Assembly (NCBI GenBank): GCA_964560325.1
Contig: CAZLLV010000136.1
Location: 1 to 16,689, forward strand
Direction of reading: 5' to 3'
Length of the DNA stretch: 16,689 nucleotides
Source: CAZLLV01 sp964560325
GTDB taxonomy: Bacteria > Acidobacteriota > Thermoanaerobaculia > Multivoradales > DATKCC01
Shown here: positions 7,451 through 14,640 of the stretch, piece by piece
Layout of the letters: each line of letters begins with the position of its first letter
Position numbering within the stretch: the first letter of the stretch is position 1
Notes under the pieces: generated by a model
Database searches by the model: none
Seen by the model: only the letters and a program-made list of their open reading frames with translations
What the model was told of the DNA's origin: nothing
Position numbers and translations under genes: made by a program

Positions 7451-9447
7451 TCGGCCTCTCGGTGCCGGTTCTCGCGCCACCAGCGGACGATTCCGGGCAG
7501 GGTCGCACGGCGCAGGGCCTCGACGATTCCGTTCAGCCGCTCGATCTCGCCGTAGGTGCGGCCGAGGTGCGCCTCCTGCTCGTCGACGTGGGCGGCGAGC
7601 TCGCGCTCCCGCTGGTAGAGGCGCCGGGCCTCCTCGCCGCTCCGCTCGAGCTCGGCGACCAGCCGGCCCCGCTCCTCGCGCAGCGCCGCCGCCTCGCCGT
7701 GGGCGCGGTGGTAGCGGTCGGCGAGCGCGTCGTGCTCGCGGGCGAGCTCGGCCGCCGTGTCGCGGGCGCGCCGCGCCGCCTCCGCCTGGTCGACCGCCTC
7801 CGCGCGCAGGGTGTCGACGGCGCGCGCCAGCGCCTCCGGCGTCAGCTCCTCCGCGTGCTTCGCGAGCACTCGCGCCTTGAGTGCGAGGAAGTCGGCCCGC
7901 TCGCGCGGCCGCTCGCCGAGCGCGTGGTGGCCCGCGCCCCGAAAGTGGCGGTACTCGCAGGTGACCCGGCGCACGTGGTGGAACGGCGTGCGGCGCGCGA
8001 GCCGGATCAGGAAGTCCCAGTCCTCGAAGATCGGCAGGTCGGGGTCGAAGCCGACCTCCTCGAAGAGCGCGCGCTCGATCAGCAGGGTGTTGAACGGGAT
8101 GTAGTTGTCGACCCGGAGCACGTCGGGGTCGAAGTCGCGGCTGTAGGGCAGGCGCCGCTCGGCTTCGCGCCAGCCGCCGCGGCCGCCCGGTTCGTCCCCG
8201 GCGAGCTCGTAGGTGACGACCGCCGCGTCGGAGTAGACGGCGCGCACGCCGGCCCCGGCGGCTGCGGCGGCCAGCACCGCGAGGTGCTCCGGCAGCGCCA
8301 GGTCGTCGTCGTCGAGGAAGGCGATCCACTCGCCGGTCGCCGCCGCGACGCCGGCCGCGGCCGCCGCCGAGCGCCCGCGGCTCTCCGCGTGGTCGACCCG
8401 GCGGACCGGGAACGGGTAGCCCTCCGGCAGCGTGGGGGCGGCGCCGCCGTCGTTGACCAGCACCACCTCGACCCGCCGGTAGCTCCCCTCCGCCAGGCTC
8501 GCCAGCGCCTCCGCCAGGAGCGCCGGCCGGTCGCGCGTGCGCACGATCACCGAGACGAGCGGCCCCTCGCGCACCTCCAGGAGCTCCGGCACGCCGCCCA
8601 GCCGGCGCACCAGCGCCGCCGGGCTGTGGGTCGTAAAGTCGTGGAGCCGGAGGCGCCGGTAGCCCTCGGCCGCGGTCACGCCCTCCTCGCCTGCCTCGCC
8701 CTCGCGCGGCCGGGGCAGCGAGAGGGTACGGAAACGGCGCAGCCCGAGGCCGGCGGCGAGGTAGTCGTGGACCTCCTGCTGGCTGGAGTAGGCCGCCATC
8801 GCGGCCTCGATCGCCGGCAGCCGGCCGGAGACGTCGACCAGGAGGTCGGGGTAGGCGGGGTGGTTGACCTCGTAGGCGAGGATGTCGAGCCCGCGTGCCG
8901 CCTCCCCGAGAGCGCCGCCGTCCCCCTCCCGCACGCCGCCGAGCACGCGGTGGAGGGCGGCGAAGGCGGCGCGGTGATCGGGCGTCACTTCGAGCGGCGA
9001 GGGGACCAGGAGGAGGTCGGGGGCGAACCCCGAGATCTCCCGCTCGATCCCGGCGGCGAGCTCGTCCAGGTGCGCCGCGAGCGCGCCGTCGGGAAAAACC
9101 AGGTGGACGTCCGCGGCTTCGCTTCCGGAGTCGCCCTCGGAGCCGATCCCGAGCGCCGCGAGCGCCGCCGCGGACTCCTCCCGCCGCCGCGCGGCGTACT
9201 CCGCGCCGTCGCCCGCCTCCTCGGCCGCCGCGCCCAGCCGGCGCCCGCCGTCGCTCAGGAAGAGCACCCGCAACCGCGCGCCGCCCTCCGCGAGCTCCGC
9301 CAGCAGGCCGCCGCAACCGAGCACCTCGTCGTCGTAGTGGGGCGCCAGCACCAGCGCGCGGCGCGCGGTGACCCGGGTGGTGGCGCCGGGCGGGAGCAGA
9401 CTTGCGCCGCTCGAACCGCTCGGACCGCTCTGATCGATCGCGCTCAT
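7447..9447 (-). CDS. PIG-L/LmbE-type deacetylase fused to a family 2 glycosyltransferase and a coiled coil
   Basis: A 666-residue bifunctional protein. Residues 30-270 are a PIG-L/LmbE zinc deacetylase: APHYDDEVLGCGG (35-47) gives the zinc ligands His37 and Asp40 with Asp39 as likely base, and T-P-D-H-R (155-159) gives the third ligand His158. Residues 297-510 are a GT2 domain: SVIVRTRDRP (299-308), VLVNDGG (329-335), FLDDDD (377-382) as the metal motif and FEDWDF (474-479). Residues about 540-645 are an Ala/Glu/Arg-rich coiled coil. PIG-L proteins remove N-acetyl groups from GlcNAc-type sugars or glycolipids; fusion to a GT2 implies deacetylation linked to transfer of the same or the next sugar. 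The motif has Tyr where Pro is usual (PHYDDE). The ATG overlaps the sulfatase stop as ATGA. Both domain calls are firm; substrate order is inferred. Confidence 0.9.
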   Translation of the reverse strand: MSAIDQSGPSGSSGASLLPPGATTRVTARRALVLAPHYDDEVLGCGGLLAELAEGGARLRVLFLSDGGRRLGAAAEEAGDGAEYAARRREESAAALAALGIGSEGDSGSEAADVHLVFPDGALAAHLDELAAGIEREISGFAPDLLLVPSPLEVTPDHRAAFAALHRVLGGVREGDGGALGEAARGLDILAYEVNHPAYPDLLVDVSGRLPAIEAAMAAYSSQQEVHDYLAAGLGLRRFRTLSLPRPREGEAGEEGVTAAEGYRRLRLHDFTTHSPAALVRRLGGVPELLEVREGPLVSVIVRTRDRPALLAEALASLAEGSYRRVEVVLVNDGGAAPTLPEGYPFPVRRVDHAESRGRSAAAAAGVAAATGEWIAFLDDDDLALPEHLAVLAAAAAGAGVRAVYSDAAVVTYELAGDEPGGRGGWREAERRLPYSRDFDPDVLRVDNYIPFNTLLIERALFEEVGFDPDLPIFEDWDFLIRLARRTPFHHVRRVTCEYRHFRGAGHHALGERPRERADFLALKARVLAKHAEELTPEALARAVDTLRAEAVDQAEAARRARDTAAELAREHDALADRYHRAHGEAAALREERGRLVAELERSGEEARRLYQRERELAAHVDEQEAHLGRTYGEIERLNGIVEALRRATLPGIVRWWRENRHREAE

Positions 9448-11798
9448 TCCACGTACCCTAGCGCCTTCAGCCGCTCCAGCGTCTCCGCGCTCGCCTCGGT
9501 GTCGAAGGAGACGTTCCCCGCCGGGCTCCAGAGCAGGAGGCCGGGCGTGACGCCCCCGCCGCGGGACCGGCCCGACTCGCCCGGGAAGGCGGTGGCTTCG
9601 AGAGCGCTCGGCGGAACCGGCCGGCCGCCGAACGGGCGCCCTTCGCCGAAGCGCAACCGGCCGTCGGAGAGCGCCTCGCCTGCGAGCGCGAGGCTCGCCG
9701 CGACCAGCGCCCCCGGCTCACCGGTCAGCCGGAACCCCTTGCGGGTCCGACCGCCCACGATCTCGAAGCGCACGGTCGCCCCGTCGACCTCTACCCGGTC
9801 GCCGGCCTCGAGGAAGAGCGGCAACGCCGCCCCGGGCGCGGTCTCGAAGGTCAGCTCGCCGGACAGCCGCGCACCCGGAGCGAGCCCGTCGGTCAACGCC
9901 CGGAGGCCGGGCAGCGTCCGGTCGAGCCGGTGGTAGAGGATCGTCTCCAGCCGCTCCAGCCGGCGGGCCGTCTCCTCGTCCGGCACGCCCTCGGGGGTCG
10001 GCGCGAGGTTCGTCCTCTCTCCCGGGTCGGATGCGAGGTCGTACATCTCGACCGGCCCGAGCCGCTCGAGGTCGACCTCGTAGAGGTGCTCCTGAAGCGG
10101 GTTCGCCGGGTCGAACGGCTCGGTCTGGTTGAACAGGATCAGCTTCCGGCCGTCGGCCACCGCGGCGGCGCGCAGCGGTCCGACCTGGAGGTTCTCTGCG
10201 TAGGCGGCCGCGCGCGGCAGCGGCTCGCCGCCGGTGAGCGACGGCAGGAGGCTGCGCCCCTGCCAGGAGGCCGGCGCCTCACCCCCCGCGGCTTCGAGCA
10301 GGGTCGGCGTCACGTCGAGCAGCCGCACCGTCCCCGGCAGCCGGCTCCCCTCCGGAATCCGGCCGTCCCAGCGGACGATCAGCGGCACGTGGATCTGGTC
10401 TTCGTAGAGCGTGTGGCCGTGCTTCCAGCCGCCGTGGTCGTAGAGCTCCTCGCCGTGGTCGGAGGTGAGGACGATCAGAGTGTCCGCCAGCACCTCTTCC
10501 GGGATCGCGTCGAGCAGCTCGCCGAGCGCCCGGTCGACGTAGCGGATCTCGCTGTCGTAGAGGGCGGTGAAGTGCTCGACCGTGCGGTCGAGGTCGTCGA
10601 TCGGCAGCTTGCCGGAGTAGACCCCGTGGACCCAGCGGCCGCTCATGCCGCCCGGGTCCTCGAACCAGGGCGAGCGGCCGTCGACCAGGTCGGGGTTCCA
10701 GTACGGGTCGTGCGGGTCGATGTAGTGGACGTAGAGGAAGAAGGGCTCGTCGCGGTGCGCGTGCAGCCAGGGGATCGCGCGCCGGTTGACGCTGTCGGCG
10801 TGGAGCTCGAGCGCCGCCATCCCCTGCGGCGAGTGGAAGGTCTCGAACCCGCGGCCGAGACCGTTGCCGTCGTGGAGCGTCGGGTTGGCGATGAAGCCGG
10901 CGGTGCGGTAACCGAGCGCGGCCATCTCCTCGGCCAGGCTCGGCACGCCCTCGGGGATGCCGAAGGTCGCCGGGTCGTCGCCCAGGATCTCGCCCGGGTA
11001 GCGGCCGGTCAGGAACGAGACGACCGAGGGGAGCGTCCAGGGCGCCTGGGAGTAGGCGTCCTCCAGCACCGCGCCGCGCGCGGCGAGCCGGCGGTCGATC
11101 TCGGGCGTCGTGTCGCGCTCGTAGCCGTAGGCGCCGACGTGGTCGTGGCGCAGGGTGTCGATGACGACGAAGAGCACGTTCGGGCGCTCGGCGGCGCCCG
11201 CGCGCGAGCCCGTGGCGAGAGCGGCCGGTCCCCAGGCGAGCGGGGCCCCCGCGGCGGCGCCCGCTCCCGCGCCGGCGCCGAGCCGCCGCGCCTCGATCTC
11301 GAGCACCACCTCCCGGCCGGCGTAGTCGGAGAGGTCGGCGCCCAGGTCGAGCCACCCGGGCGCCCCGCCCTTCCCGGAGCCGCCGCTCCGCGCCACGTCG
11401 AGCACCTCGCGGCCGCCGTCGTGGAGGAGGGTCGCCGTCGCTTCGAGGCCGCCAGCGGCCGTGGCGCCGGGCGCGCCGGGGGCGCCGACGCCGAGCTGAA
11501 GGCGAGCGCCCTCGGGCACCGTCGTGCGCCACCGCCAGGTCCCCTCCGGCAACAGCACGGCCGGGCGGCGCTCGTGGTCGATCCGCACCGCCTCGACGCG
11601 CGGCTCGCCCGGCAGGGTGAGCGGCGCCTCGACCTCGAGTGGGGCATCCTCCCCGGTCGCGACCGCGTACCGCCCCGCCTCGACCAGCGAGGCGAGCGAG
11701 CGCTCCTCCGCCGACGGAGCGCCGCCGCAGGCGGCGAGCGTCAGGAGGAGCGCGCCCAGCGCGCCGACTGCGACCAGCGCGAGGCTAGACCGCGTCAT
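9444..11798 (-). CDS. Sulfatase-superfamily lipoprotein with Thr at the nucleophile position
   Basis: A 784-residue alkaline-phosphatase-fold protein. A hydrophobic signal ends in the lipobox LAAC (Cys24), so it should be a lipoprotein acting outside the cytoplasm. Residues 50-190 look like a beta-rich accessory domain. The PF00884 core (206-600) has NVLFVVIDTLRHDH (metal Asp214), TSDHGEE (Asp447, His448) and KHGH (Lys459, His460), plus the E-M-Y-D-L-A-S-D-P-G-E end typical of sulfatases. The active-site block aligned to C/S-x-P-S-R-x4-T-G reads T-L-P-S-V-V-S-F-L-T-G (255-265): Thr255 replaces the Cys/Ser that becomes formylglycine, and Val259 replaces Arg. Thr nucleophiles are established in LtaS/EptA-type phosphotransferases, so transfer or hydrolysis of a phospho-substituent is as likely as desulfation. 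The start ATG lies 14 bases inside the GNAT gene. Confidence 0.85.
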   Translation of the reverse strand: MTRSSLALVAVGALGALLLTLAACGGAPSAEERSLASLVEAGRYAVATGEDAPLEVEAPLTLPGEPRVEAVRIDHERRPAVLLPEGTWRWRTTVPEGARLQLGVGAPGAPGATAAGGLEATATLLHDGGREVLDVARSGGSGKGGAPGWLDLGADLSDYAGREVVLEIEARRLGAGAGAGAAAGAPLAWGPAALATGSRAGAAERPNVLFVVIDTLRHDHVGAYGYERDTTPEIDRRLAARGAVLEDAYSQAPWTLPSVVSFLTGRYPGEILGDDPATFGIPEGVPSLAEEMAALGYRTAGFIANPTLHDGNGLGRGFETFHSPQGMAALELHADSVNRRAIPWLHAHRDEPFFLYVHYIDPHDPYWNPDLVDGRSPWFEDPGGMSGRWVHGVYSGKLPIDDLDRTVEHFTALYDSEIRYVDRALGELLDAIPEEVLADTLIVLTSDHGEELYDHGGWKHGHTLYEDQIHVPLIVRWDGRIPEGSRLPGTVRLLDVTPTLLEAAGGEAPASWQGRSLLPSLTGGEPLPRAAAYAENLQVGPLRAAAVADGRKLILFNQTEPFDPANPLQEHLYEVDLERLGPVEMYDLASDPGERTNLAPTPEGVPDEETARRLERLETILYHRLDRTLPGLRALTDGLAPGARLSGELTFETAPGAALPLFLEAGDRVEVDGATVRFEIVGGRTRKGFRLTGEPGALVAASLALAGEALSDGRLRFGEGRPFGGRPVPPSALEATAFPGESGRSRGGGVTPGLLLWSPAGNVSFDTEASAETLERLKALGYVE

Positions 11799-12813
11799 AG
11801 TCGCCCATCGAGTAGTGGAAAGCCGGATCGGCCGGCGGCGGACCGTCGGTTCTTCCGCCGGGGCCGCGGCAGCCCATGATGACCGGCGTGCCGGCGGGCC
11901 GTAGGCCGAGCTCATCGAGGAGCGGCGCCAGGCCGCTGCCCGCGGGCGGCGGCCAGAGCTGCCAGCTCTCGAGCCCGGCGGCGAGCAGGTCGCGCGCGAC
12001 GGCGTCGAGCGCCGGCGCCCACCGCTCCCGCTGCGCCTCCGCGCCGCTCCCGGCAGCGGCCGGCGGCAGCCAGAGCTCCACGCCGCGCGCGAGATTCGCC
12101 ACGAAGGCGAAGACGGCGAGCCCGTCCGGCCCGGTCCCTTCCGCCGGAGCCAGCCGATAGACGCGGTAGTAGCGCCCCGGCCGGGCGTGGTACCGCCAGT
12201 TGAGGAAGGCGGCGGAGCGGCGAACGCTCGGCACCTCGCACGCCGTCCAGGCCGCCTCCGCCCATTCGCCGCACCGGTCGGAGACCTCGCGGATCGCCGG
12301 CTCGGGGCTTGCCTCCCCGCGCTCCGCCGCTGCCGCCGCTTCCGCCGCCAGCGCCAGCTCGCCCCCGAGCGGCTGCACCGGGGGCAACGGCCGGTAGCCG
12401 AAGGCGCGCTCGCCGAGCGCCAGGTGGCGGTCGCTCGGAAAGCCGAAGATCCAGGGCGCATCGTCCGGACCGGGGAGGTCGCCGAGCAGCCGCCGGCCGA
12501 GGAGGACGAGCGGCGGCCGGAGCCCGCCGGCCTCGACCGAGCCCATCCAGTCGGTGAGCTGCCAGATCCCCCGGCGCTCGCCGGACGGTAGCCGGGCCTC
12601 GAACCGGAGCGCCCCGGCGTGGGCGAGCACGCGCTCGCCGCGCACCGCGACCCAGCTCCGCGCCTCGCCCGGGAGCGCCCGGTACTTCCACGTCCACTCG
12701 TCTGGCGACCAGGGATGGCCGAAACGCTCCTCGAAGAGCGCCGCGAGCCCCGGCAGATCGTCCTCCGTGACCGGCCGGACCACCACGCGCTCCGCCGTTC
12801 CGACCGCCGTCAC
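11785..12813 (-). CDS. GNAT-fold acyltransferase-like protein
   Basis: A 342-residue protein starting at GTG (12813-12811), whose GTGA overlaps the stop of the upstream ALG5-like gene. The N-terminal part (10-110) follows the GNAT pattern: VVRPVTEDDLPGLAALF (11-27), E-W-T-W-K-Y (39-44), VAVRGERVLAHAG (55-67) and IWQLTDWM (83-90). The second half contains FGFPSDRH (123-130) and F-L-N-W-R-Y (203-208), which occur in two-domain GNAT proteins of polysaccharide clusters. The acetyl-CoA loop, normally R/Q-x-x-G-x-G/A after the DWM strand, reads roughly S-V-E-A-G-G-L-R-P-P (92-101) and is degenerate, so CoA binding is uncertain. Within this operon the natural role would be N-acylation of an amino sugar, perhaps one exposed by the PIG-L domain; this is inference. 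Family call moderate, activity unproven. Confidence 0.7.
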   Translation of the reverse strand: MTAVGTAERVVVRPVTEDDLPGLAALFEERFGHPWSPDEWTWKYRALPGEARSWVAVRGERVLAHAGALRFEARLPSGERRGIWQLTDWMGSVEAGGLRPPLVLLGRRLLGDLPGPDDAPWIFGFPSDRHLALGERAFGYRPLPPVQPLGGELALAAEAAAAAERGEASPEPAIREVSDRCGEWAEAAWTACEVPSVRRSAAFLNWRYHARPGRYYRVYRLAPAEGTGPDGLAVFAFVANLARGVELWLPPAAAGSGAEAQRERWAPALDAVARDLLAAGLESWQLWPPPAGSGLAPLLDELGLRPAGTPVIMGCRGPGGRTDGPPPADPAFHYSMGDYDAV

Positions 12814-13538
12814 GGCGCCCCTCCGAAGCGCGTGCGGCGGTGTCGCCAGCGCATCAGGATCACGTCGCGCAGCATCCGAGCCGAGTCGTAGAAGGCGTGG
12901 ACCCGCGAGTCGGGCGAGTCGACCCAACGCACGCCGACCTCGTCGACCCGGTGGCCGTACCGGCGTGCCAGCCAGACCAGCTCGACGTCGAAGGCGAAGC
13001 CCTCGGTGCGCAGGTCGCGGAAGAGCCGCCGCGCCACCTCGCCGTCGAGCAGCTTGAAGCCGCACTGCGTATCGCGCAGGCCGCGCACGCCGAGCAGGCG
13101 GATGATCCGATTGAAGGTCTTGCCCATCAGCTCGCGGTAGAGGGGCTGGTGCCGCTGCACGTCGGCGCCGGGGGCGGCCCGGCTGCCGATCGCCACGTCG
13201 GCGCCGTCGTCGAGCCGGGCGGCGAGGCGCTCGACGTCCTCGATCGGCGTCGAGAGGTCCGCGTCGCACAGGAGCACCCGGTCGCCGCGGCTCTCCTCGA
13301 CCCCGCGCCGGAGCGCCGCGCCCTTGCCCCGGTTCTGCGGCTGGCGGACCAGGCGCACGAGCGGGTCGGGGTAGGAGGTGACCCGGGTCGGCGTGTCGTC
13401 GGTCGAGCCGTCGTCGACCACCAGCACCTCGCTCTCGCCACCCCGGGCGCGCAGGTACGCGGTCACCCGGTCGAGCGTGGGACCGAGCCGGCGGGCCTCG
13501 TTGTAGGCGGGGATGACGACGGAGAGGGCGGGCGACAC
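12810..13538 (-). CDS. ALG5/dolichyl-phosphate-sugar synthase-like family 2 glycosyltransferase
   Basis: A 242-residue GT2 enzyme. Motifs: SVVIPAYNEARRL (6-18), VVDDGSTDDTP (40-50), NRGKGAALRRGV (69-80), the metal motif CDADLSTP (91-98), RDTQCGFKLL (155-164) and FAFDVELVWLARR (181-193). The TQCGFKL and FDVEL blocks are characteristic of dolichyl-phosphate beta-glucosyltransferase (ALG5) and its bacterial homologues, which load a sugar onto a polyprenyl phosphate at the cytoplasmic face. No C-terminal membrane helices are present. The product would be used by a GT-C enzyme not found in this window. The start is GTG at 13538-13536, six codons before the conserved IPAYNE; no Shine-Dalgarno precedes it, but a TAGAAT box lies seven bases upstream. 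It is the first gene of the six-gene operon and diverges from the methyltransferase. Confidence 0.9.
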   Translation of the reverse strand: MSPALSVVIPAYNEARRLGPTLDRVTAYLRARGGESEVLVVDDGSTDDTPTRVTSYPDPLVRLVRQPQNRGKGAALRRGVEESRGDRVLLCDADLSTPIEDVERLAARLDDGADVAIGSRAAPGADVQRHQPLYRELMGKTFNRIIRLLGVRGLRDTQCGFKLLDGEVARRLFRDLRTEGFAFDVELVWLARRYGHRVDEVGVRWVDSPDSRVHAFYDSARMLRDVILMRWRHRRTRFGGAP

Positions 13539-13545
13539 GGGCGCG

Positions 13546-13551
13546 ATTCTA
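13546..13551 (-). promoter_or_regulatory. Possible -10 box of the six-gene operon
   Basis: TAGAAT read on the minus strand, seven bases before the GTG of the ALG5-like gene. A start at the usual distance would give an essentially leaderless transcript, which fits the missing Shine-Dalgarno. No convincing -35 box is seen at 15-19 bases, so confidence is low. Confidence 0.3.
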
Positions 13552-13559
13552 CCGGCGAG

Positions 13560-13588
13560 TTGAGCCGGGGCGCGATCGGGGGGAGAAT
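13560..13588 (+). promoter_or_regulatory. Possible sigma70-like promoter of the methyltransferase gene
   Basis: TTGAGC (13560-13565), a 17-base spacer, then GAGAAT (13583-13588). The expected start near 13595 lies about three bases before the ATG at 13598, so the transcript would be leaderless; no Shine-Dalgarno is placed at normal spacing. The 59-base divergent region holds nothing else I can name apart from a GGGGG/CCCCC arm pair around the -10 box. Confidence 0.4.
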
Positions 13589-13597
13589 GCCCCCTTC

Positions 13598-14500
13598 ATG
13601 CCGCCCCGACCCCACTTGCACGCCCCGGCCGAGGAGGTGCTCCCGACCGAGGAGGTCGCCTGCCCGCTCTGCGGCGCCTCCGCGATCGACCGCGTGGGGC
13701 ACGAGGAGCCGCCCTACCGCGCGGTGCGCTGCCGCTGCGGCTTCTGGTACCTGTCGCCGCGCCTCGCCGAGCGCGCCATGGTCGGGGCCTACCAGGACGA
13801 CGGCTACTTCGAGGGGGAGGGGCTCGGCTACTCGAGCTATGTCGCCCAGGAGGCGACGCTCCGCCGCACCTTCCGGCGCCTGCTCCGGACCCTCGACCGG
13901 CGCGGCATGACCGGCGGGGCGCTGCTCGAGGTCGGCTGCGCCTACGGCTTCTTCCTCGACGAGGCGCGCGGCCGATTCGGCCCGCGGGTCGGGACCGAGT
14001 ACTCCCCCGCCGCCGCCGAGCGGGCGCGGGAGCGGACCGACCGCGTGGTGCTCGGCGGGCTCGAGGAGCTCACCGCCGGCGAGCGTTTCCGCCTGGCGGC
14101 CTGCATCCACGTGATCGAGCACGTCTACGACCCGGTCGGCTTCGTACGCCGGCTCCACGACCACCTGGAGCCGGGGGGCTGGCTGGTGGTCGCGACGCCC
14201 GACATGGGCGGCTTCTGGCGGCCGCTCCTCGGCCGGCGCTGGCCGTTCTACAAGATGCCGGAGCATGTCACCTACTTCGACCGGAAGAGCCTCTCGCGCC
14301 TCCTCGAGGAGGGCGGCTTCGAAGAGGTTCGGCCGATCCCCTACGCCAGCTACTTCGCCTTCGACCTGATCGCCGAGAAGCTGGGGATGCGGCTCCCCGA
14401 CGCGCTCTCGCGCCTCTGGCTGCGCCTGCCGGCCACCACCCTCGCCCTGGCCGGCCGCCGGCCCGGCGGAAGCGGGCGGTTGGACTCCGGCCGCGTTTGA
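13598..14500 (+). CDS. SAM-dependent methyltransferase with N-terminal zinc ribbon
   Basis: A 300-residue class I methyltransferase. An N-terminal zinc ribbon is formed by CPLCG (Cys22, Cys25) and C-R-C-G (Cys45, Cys47). The Methyltransf_23/UbiG-like Rossmann domain spans about 85-235, with motif I LLEVGCAYGFFL (109-120), an acidic Glu at the end of beta-2 (G-T-E-Y, 132-135), and HVIEHVYDP (171-179) followed by LEPGGWLVVATP (190-201). A KMPEHVTYFDRKSL stretch (219-232) is common in this family. Zinc-ribbon methyltransferases of this kind occur in O-antigen and deoxysugar clusters, where C- or O-methylation of NDP-sugars or glycan ends is usual; the target here is unknown. It is divergent from the operon, and its 3' end contains the -35 box of the radical SAM promoter. 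The ATG is the only good start before the zinc ribbon. Confidence 0.9.
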   Translation: MPPRPHLHAPAEEVLPTEEVACPLCGASAIDRVGHEEPPYRAVRCRCGFWYLSPRLAERAMVGAYQDDGYFEGEGLGYSSYVAQEATLRRTFRRLLRTLDRRGMTGGALLEVGCAYGFFLDEARGRFGPRVGTEYSPAAAERARERTDRVVLGGLEELTAGERFRLAACIHVIEHVYDPVGFVRRLHDHLEPGGWLVVATPDMGGFWRPLLGRRWPFYKMPEHVTYFDRKSLSRLLEEGGFEEVRPIPYASYFAFDLIAEKLGMRLPDALSRLWLRLPATTLALAGRRPGGSGRLDSGRV

Positions 14501-14508
14501 TGTAAAAT
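14480..14508 (+). promoter_or_regulatory. Sigma70-like promoter for the radical SAM gene
   Basis: TTGGAC (14480-14485), exactly 17 bases, then TAAAAT (14503-14508). This is the best consensus match seen in the window and stands out in GC-rich DNA. The -35 box lies inside the last codons of the methyltransferase gene and the -10 box just after its stop. The start should be near 14515, leaving a leader of about 125 bases. Confidence 0.7.
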
Positions 14509-14640
14509 GCCGTCACCGCATGGGAGGATCTCTCCCCCTGGGCCACCGCGACGGCGACCGGCCCGGCCCTCCGCGAAGCCTCACGCTCGCACCTTGCACC
14601 CGAGCCGACCACCGCACCCGGTGCCACTCACGGAGCCCAG
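14509..14640 (+). other. Untranslated leader of the radical SAM gene
   Basis: About 130 bases between the promoter and the ATG, holding a short stem GGGAG-5 bases-CTCCC (14522-14536) near the expected transcript start and a GGAG ribosome site (14632-14635) five bases before the ATG. The rest is C-rich with no recognised riboswitch, terminator or convincing small ORF. No RiPP precursor-like reading frame was found here. Confidence 0.5.

Noticed and set aside
4788..7508. A 906-codon minus-strand frame that could be read as one long glycosyltransferase
   Set aside because: Residues upstream of the ATG at 6158 are Arg/Ala/Pro-rich shadow of the GT4 gene. The real gene starts at the ATGA overlap.
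7462..9936. Plus-strand open frame of 824 codons opposite the PIG-L-GT2 and sulfatase genes
   Set aside because: It crosses two real overlapping genes on the other strand and its product is low-complexity Arg/Gly/Val-rich. Shadow frame.
9930..11879. Plus-strand open frame of 649 codons opposite the sulfatase-like gene
   Set aside because: No motifs; an antisense artefact of codon bias. The opposite strand has metal ligands and a lipobox in the correct order.
9444..12461. A 1005-codon start for the sulfatase-like gene
   Set aside because: The first 221 codons are shadow of the GNAT gene. The signal peptide and lipobox fix the start at 11798.
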